Positions 44,781 to 54,285 of a stretch of DNA of 64,000 nucleotides are shown piece by piece. The stretch comes from Lepidodermella squamata. Taxonomy: Eukaryota; Gastrotricha. The stretch lies in NCBI GenBank assembly GCA_047495785.1, contig JBLDXI010000050.1, positions 372,001 through 436,000 on the forward strand, written 5' to 3'. Positions within the stretch are counted from its first letter, which is position 1, and every line of letters starts with the position of its first letter. Under the pieces are notes generated by a model, which saw only the letters and a program-made list of their open reading frames with translations, was not told the DNA's origin and did no database searches. Made by a program: the position numbers and the translations under genes.

Positions 44781-45024
44781 ATGCCGAGTTGTCGTGAATT
44801 GTTGAGTTAATTTTAGTTTGCCGAGTTGTCGTTTCCATATATTAGTGATTTTCGAAATGCCGAGTCGTCGTTTTGCCGAATTGTCGAAATAGGACACGTT
44901 GCCTAATAATCGTTTGCCGAATTGTCGTTTTCGGTCCTTTAGTTTTTCAACGTCAAGTTGACGTTTGCCGAATAGTCGTCCCGAGCTGTCGCATGTTGAA
45001 TAGTCGTTTGCTCACTTGTCGCCA
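44781..45024 (+). repeat. Degenerate array of a ~16-bp GCCGAGTTGTCGTTT motif
   Basis: At least eight iterations of TGCCGA(G/A)T(T/C/A)GTCGTTT-like text occur at irregular spacing (about 44781, 44820, 44858, 44873, 44915, 44966, 44980 and 45000). No coding role is seen. Confidence 0.75.
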
Positions 45025-45209
45025 CACCACGCATAGACCTCAATCGCGCTAATTTTGAGGTATTTCTTCTCGAGCAGACTCGCTTCTTTGGTAAATCTTT
45101 TAAATTTGAATTAAAATTGGATAAAACCACGCATTCAGTCTTTCTTGAAAAATGATTTCGCAACAGTGAAAATAATTAACTTGGATAATTATGGGTAGTC
45201 TAGTGTAAA

Positions 45210-45680
45210 TGCGACGTTTATCAGTTTAGTTTTCATTTCATCTTTTTTTCAGTTTCAAAAGCAAGTTAATTCTTTTCCTTGGCCCGGAATTCATTTATAA
45301 CTTTAAATCATTTGTCTGCACTTGATATTTTTGTAGTAGCACCGGGGCCGCCCGGCAAACAGCCGCCAATGTGGTCTGGCCAACTCTCTTTCTAGCGCCA
45401 ATCGGCTGCGGTAGCAGCAACGCATTGAACGTAATTGTTTTCTACTATTTTCGAAAAAATCTTAAAACCTGATTGCTTCTCAAGCTTTAAAAAAATAATT
45501 CAACCCTAATTAAAGTCTCTTAATATTTTTAGAGCTCGAAATGCGCCACGATGACTGGGACTCCATCGCCCGGTTGGTCACTAAATTCAAACTCTAAATC
45601 AAGGCTAAATCAAGTTATTTCCAAGAAATTGCGGTTCAGGAAAAAATTGAAATCATCATTAAATTTCAATTTTCGGAATT

Positions 45681-45714
<34 letters not shown>

Positions 45715-46256
45715 TAATCTAATTATATTTTTGAATTTATAGGTCGATGGTTCGATGGCAATGCCGTGCCAATGGCTGCCAATGCGAATGGCTCTCGGCT
45801 CTCGTGGCTATTCAACTCTGATCGGCTTCGGGACGGCTTCGAAAATTTGCATCTCGAACAATTTTAAACTATTGATTAATACATCCGATAATTAACTCTG
45901 CCATGATTATCGGAATTTAACCTTGAATAAAAATTGCTACAATAAAATGCGAATAACTGAGTTCTGACTTGAGTAACATGAAGAACCACAGTGACATGGA
46001 GCCAGGCAGTTGAATATTACAAGATTGTCGTCTTATTTGAATGAAGAGCGAAGATGATATGACCAAGTGGTTTTGGTTTCGCCGAAAGTCTCGTCAATCT
46101 GTTTGGCCGAAATTCGGTGATTTCAGCAAAAGATTTAGCTGAAATTTTGGCCGAGAATGTTTTTCGCCGATATTTGGTCGAAGTGTTTCGCCTATTTGGG
46201 GGTATCAGAAAGATGAGCCAAATTATAGGCCGAGATTATCGCGGTAAATTTTCATC
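45210..46256 (+). repeat. Repeat family X, copy 4
   Basis: Block-by-block match with 25345-26300: CAGTTTAGTTTTCATTTCAT, GCCCGGCAAACAGCCGCCAA, GTCACTAAATTCAAACTC, TCTGACTTGAGTAACATGAA, GTTTGGCCGAAATTCGG. It ends GAGATTATCGCGGTAAATTTTC. An (AT)n microsatellite lies at about 45690-45714. It abuts the CACTA-like element. Confidence 0.75.
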
Positions 46257-46291
46257 TGGGTAGGTTTTTGTTTTTGTTTTTGCCTCTTCAA

Positions 46292-46480
46292 CCCATATCG
46301 GCACGAAGCTGATGAACGGAGGTGAACGGCTATTTGACACATGAAGGAAGATGAACTTTTTTGATACAAGGTGAACGAACGTGAACAAGCAAACGATTTT
46401 TTCTTGCTACGTGAACAGAGGTGAAAAAATGTGGGCAGCAGTCAGAAGGAGATGAACTATGGTGAACGTTACTTGGAGAG
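46292..46480 (+). repeat. Left terminus and subterminal repeats
   Basis: CCCATATCGGCAC, then GAACGGAGGTGAACGG, TGAAGGAAGATGAAC, CAAGGTGAACGAACGTGAAC, CGTGAACAGAGGTGAA and GGAGATGAACTATGGTGAAC. Confidence 0.72.
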
Positions 46481-46653
46481 CTGATAAAACTTAATTTTGG
46501 CGGGAAATGAAATCCAATGTAGTTGAAGATCATTGCATTTCGGCAAAGTTATGAATTTTGCGTTGGTATACCACGGTATAACGCAAACCTTAGCTAACTT
46601 CGGATTACAGGTTGTTTGAGCGCATTACGAATGGTCTCCTATGATGTTTCTAG

Positions 46654-47289
46654 TTGTCTGGAGGACAACATGTCAACCAGCGATTTTTCTGGAACTTGGA
46701 ACACGGATTCTTCGTGGAATTTGACCAAATGAGACTACGTGAAATTTTCTTGATGCATCCTGAAAAAGTCGACGCTAGTTATCTGCGGCCGGATTCGCCT
46801 GGTTTTCTACGGATTGCGTACATTTTTGTCGACGAAATTGAGGAGGAAGATGAAAACTGGCCAAGTATTGTTCTGTCCATTATAACAGCGGCCGGCGAAG
46901 CAGCGGGTAAAGCAGCTGTAAACGAGCGTCACGCGCTTATTTTCGGCTTGAAAGAAATGTTACGCTCGAACGGGCCCTATGCCATTGCGATTCTTGAATT
47001 CTTTGTCAAAAGGCTACTTCAATCCGGTTCTCGACTGAAAATATCATCTCTGGACAATGCGCTAGGTGGTGAGATTTTGTCTAGCTCAAGGTTCAAATCA
47101 CTGATGCCTGAAATTCTAAGCGAGTTTGACGATTCAATCTTAAAACGCCCAATTTTCACGCTAATGTCTTTGGCTCGACGTGCTGTATTGATTCGACTGA
47201 GACTTGGCTTGATGAGGCGCAATGAAGATATCGCGAGTTTATGCCTACCTGACAGCCTTAAAAACTATCTCCATTTCGACGATTTGTAG
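46654..47289 (+). CDS. SOCS-box protein (putative Cullin-5 ubiquitin ligase adaptor)
   Basis: The frame is open from 46654, directly after TTTCTAG, a plausible 3' splice site; the first in-frame ATG is 46729. The C-terminal 40 residues fit a SOCS box: SLARRAVLIRLRLGL as the elongin-BC box (Ala at the usual Cys) and LCLPDSLKNYLHF as the Cul5 box (consensus LPxPxxLxxYL). The middle, about 150 residues, is helical with no recognised substrate-binding repeat. SOCS-box proteins recruit substrates to Elongin-Cullin-RING ligases. An AATAAA follows at 47344. The gene is convergent with the transposase and inside the inverted termini. Its frame is intact while the transposase is broken. Confidence 0.65.
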   Translation: MSGGQHVNQRFFWNLEHGFFVEFDQMRLREIFLMHPEKVDASYLRPDSPGFLRIAYIFVDEIEEEDENWPSIVLSIITAAGEAAGKAAVNERHALIFGLKEMLRSNGPYAIAILEFFVKRLLQSGSRLKISSLDNALGGEILSSSRFKSLMPEILSEFDDSILKRPIFTLMSLARRAVLIRLRLGLMRRNEDIASLCLPDSLKNYLHFDDL

Positions 47290-47645
47290 CTGGTTGTTGT
47301 ATTATACTGTTACAACGCACGCTTATGTGTCGAGTGAAAAAGGAATAAAAAGGCGGAAAAGTACTCATATATTTCTTATTTAATTCAAAAGTTGAGCCTC
47401 TTCATAATCTAGTCAGTTATAACAGCAGCGTTACACGGAAATATGAACATCATCGCATTAATAACGCTTGGTTATACTCTATTTTCAGCACATACAAATT
47501 GAAAAAAATTTCCGAGCTTGAAATAAAAAAATCTCAGAAAATTTTCCAAAGATGATAGTTATTGTAGCTATGAAACAGCAGATGCAGCTGCAGCTCGAAA
47601 AGTCAAATAGCGTCAATGTAGTAGTAAGAAACGTTGTACTAAGAG

Positions 47646-50477
47646 CTATGAGGCGATTTCAGTTACATTTGTTATTTTAGAGAGAAAAATTTCGCCACTA
47701 GCCTTGCTTTTGAAAACACAACAAGGAGCAGTAATGGAATCGTAAAGGTGGAAGGTCATGCAAGCGCCGATCTCGGTGACGACTTTGTGGTGACCGCGAC
47801 TTGAATTCGGCCATAGGTTTCGCACGCTTAACAATCGCAGGCCCACCCATAACTTGGAGCCATCTTTTAAAAAAATGGAGCAGACGCCGTATCCAAACTC
47901 GCCGAAAACGGCAGTCCCAGACTCGATAGTATCTCCACCAGTCAACAGGCCAAATGGGGTGAGACATTTTCTGTAAAGCTTGGGAAGATCATCCGGTAGA
48001 ATCGATAGATTACTCGTTTTCGAGATGTTATAGCGTTCGGTGATGGTAAGCTTAACGTCAACTGCAGCCCAGATGTAAACAGATTCCCCAGCTGTTTCGC
48101 CCGATTTATGCAGTGGTCTCGCCTCCAGCGACTTGTAGAAGCGAGAGGCGACATCGGCGTCCTGAAAGCGGTAAGAGCCATGTCGCAAAGCCTCCTCGAT
48201 GAGTGCCCGCTTCGCGATCTGATCGAGAGGGTGATTTGGGCCGGTGACGAATCGAGCTAAACGGCCGTAAAAACTCTCTAGCCCGAATTCGTCATACTCT
48301 GATAGGATACCATGCCTGGCCAGGAAAAGGCCAAAGTGTCTAGTTTGATGGATGGCATATGACAACAGCCGTTGGCCAAACAGCTGCCCAAAGCGCACGA
48401 CGAAGTTATCAAAACTTCTGCCAAGCTCTTCCGGGGTTCGACCTAAGAAACATAAATATAATTATTTGTCAAGCCTAAATTTATTAAACTCTGAAATTTA
48501 CCATCAAAATTTGGTACGAGGGATGAATGAACGATGTCGCAGAGCTCGATGATAAGAGTGCCGTAGGTTTCCAGCCACTCGTCATCGACATCAGGGGCTC
48601 CTTGACGGAAGAAAATAGGCGCCAGGTGGAGAATGAAAAGCGATACTCGTTCGCTTTTAATTTCCGGCTCTCAGCAATGCTCTCACGACCTCGAGTTTGA
48701 TAGAACGACGGAACACTAACCGTTTCAATATCATCCTCAATTTTTTGAAATGCGGTGTCCGAGCAGAGCTGAGCAGCCGATCCTGGTGCGATGATTCTTT
48801 CACAAATAACACGTATCACACCGAGGCACAATCTGTGTAGGTAGCCGGGGGCGGTGTCTTCAATGATATCGTAGAATATCAGGCGAAACAGTGGGCTCAA
48901 GTTGTAGGTACCCTCCGTTTCATCATTGCCTTTGAATGTTCCTCCGGATTCGTCGAAAAGCTGCTTAGCTAGTAGCGCTGCCAGTTTTTCAGACTCGTGA
49001 GTTCGAAGGTGTAAGGGGCTCGGAGCTTCACCCTCTTCCGGAAAAATGACAGTACTATCGTCCAGTCGCTTTTTCTTCTTCTTATTGGCAGCGTTTTCCT
49101 CGTCTTCATTGTCTGCTTTTTCTTCCTCATCATCAGCTTCATTACCTTCGCCAATTTTAGACTCGGCATAGGCCTGTCTCGATAATCCGCGAGTCCTGCA
49201 GTAAGCACAGCAATAGTGTCCTCCCGACTTGCGGCACATGGCGTGCGCTTTTGCCGGCAAGTCCATCACACCAATGACTCCTTTCGGCGTCACAACCTAA
49301 ATCAGGCACATTAAATTTTGTTATTAAAATGTTTATAGTTCCTAACCTTGATTTCAGTGCCACAAGGTAATGTAAGCCCATTAGAAATAACTTCATTCAT
49401 CTCGGTGATAAACTCGCTGAAAGTATCTTCAGGAACGGGATAACCGTCGCCGGACCAATTGTTAACCAGGAAACGAAGGCGGGTACCCCGAACACCGAGA
49501 ACCAGCATCCATAGGTTTTTGTTGGTATCTTTGTAAGCTCGTACTCCGTCATAGCCAAAGTAAAATGCGATTTTCTTACTGCTATTCTTGTACTTAACGG
49601 AAGTCAGCGCAGAAATAAGACGATCTTTGAATGGAAGATTGATCATTAAGCCATTTCCAGCTTTCGACACTGTAGGCGTTTGTACATAACGCTGCAAAGT
49701 TCGTACTGAGCCTATACCTTGAAACAAATTGGGCTTAGGTAGCAACACGGCTTGATCCTGAATTCCGCTCAAAATTGACTTTCATGATAATCTGCCAGTA
49801 ACGGCGGTTGCAAGACATAACATGAGACCATCTCCTAAAGTAGACTCGCTGCCACCATACAGCGGCTGTTTCAACTTATCGCGCCAGAAGTCATCTGGTA
49901 AATAATTATCGTGTTCCTCGTCGCTATTTCCGCCTTCTTCTTCTTCAGATTGAGAATTTCTTGAGGGGCTTGTCGAGAACTCTTCTTCGATCGAAGAGCT
50001 ATCAGATGGTAATCGATCAGCATCTATAGGCTCGAAAGTGCTGGTATCTTGGGGATGAGGATGTGAAAGGACACTTTGAACCCCCGAAGTTAGTTGAGTC
50101 ATTTGCTCACCATCCGAGTCGGCGCCAGCCTTCTGAGAAGTTGAATCAATATTCTCAGCCGACGAATTAGAGTCGATATTCTCAGATGATGAATTAGAGT
50201 CAGTAGTTTCAGAAGACGATTCAGACTCTGATTGTTGAGAAGACAATATCGGAAGTTCTTTAGATGAACTGCCAGCGATTATAACACGATTGGAAGCTGT
50301 ATTCACTGTCGAACTAGCACCCGCAAGAAACCCCGCTGCAGGTCGAATTTCATGCATAACCTTATGCGTATCGCGCCGTCGTTGCTTGTCAGATGGTTCT
50401 TCGCGAGATTCAACTTGTTCAGGAGCTCTCGGCTCACCAGCTTTACGAAGTGGAACGAATCCTTTGCGCTTTCCCAT
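47646..50477 (-). pseudogene. CACTA/EnSpm-like animal transposase, two lesions
   Basis: Exons on the minus strand are 50477-49347, 49296-48502 and 48442-47646, with 50- and 59-base introns. The N-terminal third is Ser/Glu-rich and disordered. Then come NLWMLVLGVRG, GVMDLPAKAHAMC with a CCAYCRTRG zinc knuckle, YLHRLCLGVIRVICE (the helix usually reading MHLxxLGVxRxLL) and, in exon 3, HQTRHFGLFLARHGI followed by GLESFYGRLARFV, typical of these transposases. An in-frame TGA at 49782-49784 stands where Trp is expected (RLS-stop-KSILSGI). A one-base deletion in a T run near 48635 shifts the frame before LHLAPIFFRQ; without it exon 2 does not join exon 3 in phase. The gene is therefore probably dead. 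Confidence 0.75.
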
Positions 50478-51083
50478 TCATAGATAATTAATGATAACTA
50501 TAGAAATAAAAAATCCACCTTAAATGTACGTGGTGATTCTGAAAACCCTTTCTCTTGCGGCAGAGAATGGCAGAAAGTTTCGATGACGATTTAACAGTAA
50601 CAATAGTAACAGGATGTTGGATGAAAAATAAAACCCAAGTCGAAGCTATTGTATCTTCTACCCTATGTGACGTAACGAGTCGCGTGCCGGGATGCCGGAA
50701 GCGTGGCGGCGCGGAAAATAACGTTGCTATGAGTTTTACTTTTCACATTTCAATTTAAAATTATCAATAATCAATATTAAAAACTTGATTTTAGATTGTT
50801 ACAGTAATTATAATTTTTTCCCGCTCTTTTTTAAGCACAATGTTTTTTGCGAGCACGCGTGCACTTTTCAGTTTTTTTTGCGAGCACGTGCGCTTTGCTT
50901 TAAAATGGTAGCCGATTCATGAAAAACGGTTAGTTTTTTGTTTTTTTTTGCTATTCTTTCTTTTTGCCCTTCCTTATGGTCGACACTGCGCCATTTGCAA
51001 TCTTACCAGTACTGTAATTTTTTATTTCCATTTAGGTCCACTGCTGGTTTTAGAGTTATTGTCATCAAACTGCTGCCGTAAAC

Positions 51084-52632
51084 ATGGGCAAGAAATCGGA
51101 ACCTTACTCTCGCGAGCCTCACGCCGTCATCAAATGGCTGCAAAAAACTGTCGATGGCAATACAATGATCGGCTACGTTCCCTGTTCAAATCTAATCATG
51201 CAACCGGGCACGACCACTTCAGACTTGGTTGCGAACGAAACAAAGGTGGCGGCTGTGTTCAGGCATCAGATTCACGACGCTCTTTTCATTGAAATGTGCA
51301 AGAACGAGAAGATTGCAAAGGAATACGTGGAAAAGCTGGCAATCGAAATGCAAGTAGCAGCAGAAGCAGCAGCAGCGGCGGCTGCGGCGGACAAAGAAAA
51401 TGGCAATTTAGAAATCGGCTCGAAAGTCAGCAAGGACAAGAAGAACAAGAGTGAAACTGTGGAGAAGAAGGGCAGCAAGGAAAAGAAGGATACGAAGACG
51501 AAGGTTACGACATCGGAAGAAAGCGAGAGTGCTGTGGATCAATCCAAAGCGAAGAAGGCAAGGATCACGCCAGAAGCTAGCGAGCCTGCGGTCGAGAAGT
51601 GTTTCGTTCAAGCTGCAGGCACTAATTCAGAGTTCGGTCAAGGAAGTGATGTGGTCGATAGTTCTCTGGATCAAGCCACCACAACAGCCCATTCAGAACT
51701 GGTTCCACGAAGACATGATTCTAGTTCACTGGCCCCTTTGCCTATGCTTCCAGACGATTCGATGCTGATGTTCAATGACCCAGCCTTTTCTCAACTACCT
51801 AGCGACGGCCAGCCTGGCATCATAACGATGGTCAAAGCAGATGTGATTCTGTCGATGGCAGTGAAAGTGGATGAATTGTACATGGTTACCTTTTCTGATG
51901 TCCGCAAGCTTATGGTTTGTTCATCTCGTTTGTATTATATTTTTTCAATGTCATTTCTGTCTTAAAGCTCTTTGATTACATTATGCTGCTTCTTTTTTTC
52001 CAGGTTGCTGGGGTAGTCCCGCCAAGCGCCGAGTTGCTGGAAACATGCGACGACATCATGTTCTCAAGCGAAAATGGCAACAAATACGCAGCTCGTAAAT
52101 TGATGCTCGAAATGGTTATTGATAACAATTCGCATGACGACTTGATGAGCAAGACCCTAACTGGCAAGCAAAAGAATGGCAACGTCGATGCTGCGAAGGC
52201 GCTGGACCGTACGAAATGGGCGGCGATCATCAGTAAGTTGTCTTGACCCTTCATCCGTGCAGTTTCATAATTTTTTCTCCTCGTAGATTATGTTATATCG
52301 AGGTATCGGATTGTAGATGGCTTCAAATATCTACAAAAGAAGGCGATGCATTTTTTGAAGTACTACCGGTCGAAGTATGCAGGTGAGCTATTTCGGCTTC
52401 ATTGTAATGCCTAATGCTTAATATTTTGTTATTCATAGGAGGAGTGCCAGCGCGTAAAGATCTTTCCGCCACAATTGACAAGTCTGCCCAGATCGAAGAT
52501 TTCCATTTATCCAAGAGGCGCGTGACCCCGGCGACCCCGGCGACCCCGGCGACCTCGGCGACCCCGGTGACCCCGAAACCAGCTACCGCGGACGCCGGTG
52601 ACGTGAGCGATTCCGACGATTCTGATTTGTGA
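51084..52632 (+). CDS. BEN-domain protein, 449 aa, four exons
   Basis: Exons 51084-51914, 52004-52232, 52287-52382 and 52439-52632 join in phase through GT..AG introns of 89, 54 and 56 bases. The N-terminal 90 residues are compact. A Lys/Glu/Ala-rich linker follows (poly-Ala near residue 95, KDKKNKSE basic runs), probably with nuclear localisation signals. The BEN-like domain spans about residues 265-375, with LARxL-type text (YAARKLMLEMVID) and the typical ending ALDRTKWAAIINYVISRY. The C-terminus has ATPATPATSATP repeats and DSDDSDL. BEN domains bind DNA and occur in viral and transposon proteins. The gene is divergent from the transposase (607 bases between starts), so it may be the DNA-binding partner protein of the element. 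The frame is intact. Confidence 0.7.
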
Positions 52633-52850
52633 CTTGTTATTTTGATTGCGATTATACTCTCTCGAGTTCTCTTGTTTCTTTCGTTTGCAGATGTGAGCGA
52701 TTTCGATGATTATTCTGATTTGTGAAATGTTAATTTGATTGTGATTATACTCTCTCGACTTAGTCGTTATTTCCATCACCTGCTCGGACGCCGATATGTG
52801 CGATTCTCCGACCATTCTGACTTGTTGTGATATACTCTCTAGAGCTCGAC
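52595..52850 (+). repeat. Triplicated 3' end of the BEN gene
   Basis: GTGAGCGATTCCGACGATTCTGATTTGTGA, followed by ATTATACTCTCTCGA, recurs at about 52694 and again, more diverged, at about 52796. Each unit contains the DVSDSDDSDL-stop text, so alternative stops would be available. Confidence 0.7.
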
Positions 52851-53049
52851 TTCGATATCATTCGTTTTTTCATGAGCAGTTAATGTACTCCTCTTTTCAA
52901 CTTTTTCATTGAACCATTTCATTTCAATTATACTCGCGTCTCTTGTCAAGTAGATTGAAGATTGAGTCTCTCGTTATTCTTGTGCCTAAGTATGTGCCAA
53001 ATCAAGTAAAAAGTAGTCATAATAAGAACGACGTCTTTTTATTAGTAAA

Positions 53050-53227
53050 AGTACGTGAACGAATAACTGCTGAACGCACATGAACCAGCTAGCTGAACAG
53101 AGGTGAACCAGGCAGCTGAACGTAGGTGAACCAAACAGCTGAACTGAGGTGACTAACGACGGTTTGACACCTCAGTTCATCTCTTTAACTTGTTCAGCTT
53201 ACTTCAGCAAAACGGTGCCGATATGGG
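53050..53227 (-). repeat. Right terminus and subterminal repeats
   Basis: GTGAACGAATAACTGCTGAAC, CAGCTGAACGTAGGTGAACC-like units about 26 bases apart, then the inverted GGTTTGACACCTCAGTTCAT, ending GTGCCGATATGGG. TTTGACAC also occurs near the left end (about 46332). Confidence 0.72.
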
Positions 53228-54285
53228 AAACGGAAAAACCGTGAAAGCAACATGCGTTGGTCATGCGTTGGTCTTTTTCGAAATTCGGCTGAAAATCTAA
53301 GCATCGATTCATCCGTAAATTTCCGAAAGCACCTAAAAAATAGGCATTTTCCTGAACCATTGGGGATTCAATTTCAGTAGGCAAATCGCGAGAGGAAGAT
53401 GCTGATGTAATGTTGACAGGGCTGCTTTTCGACATTACGACTTTTTTTGCTAAAGAAAAATATCTCTAAAATGCAAAAAGGGCAAAAAAGTTATGCAACT
53501 TTATTTAAAATAATTTCGTATAATTTATAAAAAATTCATATAATTTTTATTATAATATAAAAATGGGCAAGAATTTATTTTAAAGTAACAAATCAAAACG
53601 AGAATAATAAAAATGCACATTAATCGGAACAAATATTCTCTTGCTTCACCCTCCCGTTAAATCGGAGAATGACAAGAATATGAACAATATAGAGATTTGT
53701 CACCTCAGGAAAAATTCTGAAGATAGCATTGAAATTGGAGGATGGAATTATTCGAAATTGTTTTGAAAATTCTCTTCCCCACCTAATAAAAATTTGATTT
53801 GATGAATTATTCAAGATTTAGGTAGATAATGAAACTACCAAAAAATAAAGGGTCGACAAAAGTGGGATCGGGATGTGGCAGCTGTCGATGTCCTTGTTCT
53901 CGCCTTCGTTTGACAAAGCGAACCAGAAATATTGCACCGACGATCAAAACAACCCCTTCAATGATACCTACAGGCAAGCCGATTTTTCAGCACGGACATT
54001 TCATCAACAGAATTTTAGCCGTATTCAACAGGGGACTATGCGCTGCACTGAAGATGGAGACAAAAAGTGCAAGTTCACGTTTTAGCGGTTATGACGCGTC
54101 AAAAACGGCAATTTGGCTCAATGGCTTGTAAAGTACTGTACTTTCAGGGGTGTTTTGCGGCCAGTTTTCAATGCCAGGGAACCTTTCCTTCCGGTTCTAA
54201 CCATGACAGTCGAATAGAGGGCCATCGGTTCAGAAACCCCGAAAGATTTGAAGGCCGCGGGGGCCCACGTTTTAGCGGTTATGAC
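53228..54285. other. Non-coding stretch before the satellite
   Basis: AT-rich, no supported gene. CACGTTTTAGCGGTTATGAC occurs at about 54075 and again at about 54267, 192 bases apart, leading directly into the satellite. A 100-residue open frame at 53829 has a Cys-rich start (GCGSCRCPC) but no recognised family. Confidence 0.4.

Larger units (their letters stand above)
46292..53227. mobile_element. Probable CACTA/EnSpm-like DNA transposon (6,936 bp) with SOCS-box and BEN-domain genes
   Basis: The 13-bp inverted termini are CCCATATCGGCAC at 46292-46304 and GTGCCGATATGGG at 53215-53227; AA lies on both outer sides. Subterminal zones (about 46305-46480 and 53050-53210) are packed with variants of AGGTGAAC/GCTGAAC in both orientations, like transposase-binding repeats of CACTA elements. 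Gene order inside is SOCS-box (+), transposase (-), BEN-domain (+). The termini do not read CACTA, so assignment rests on the transposase and the subterminal repeats. Short termini could be chance, but the symmetric subterminal repeats make that unlikely. Confidence 0.7.

Noticed and set aside
49782-49784. Selenocysteine codon in the transposase
   Set aside because: The expected residue in the family is Trp, no downstream hairpin was evident, and a second frameshift lesion indicates decay.
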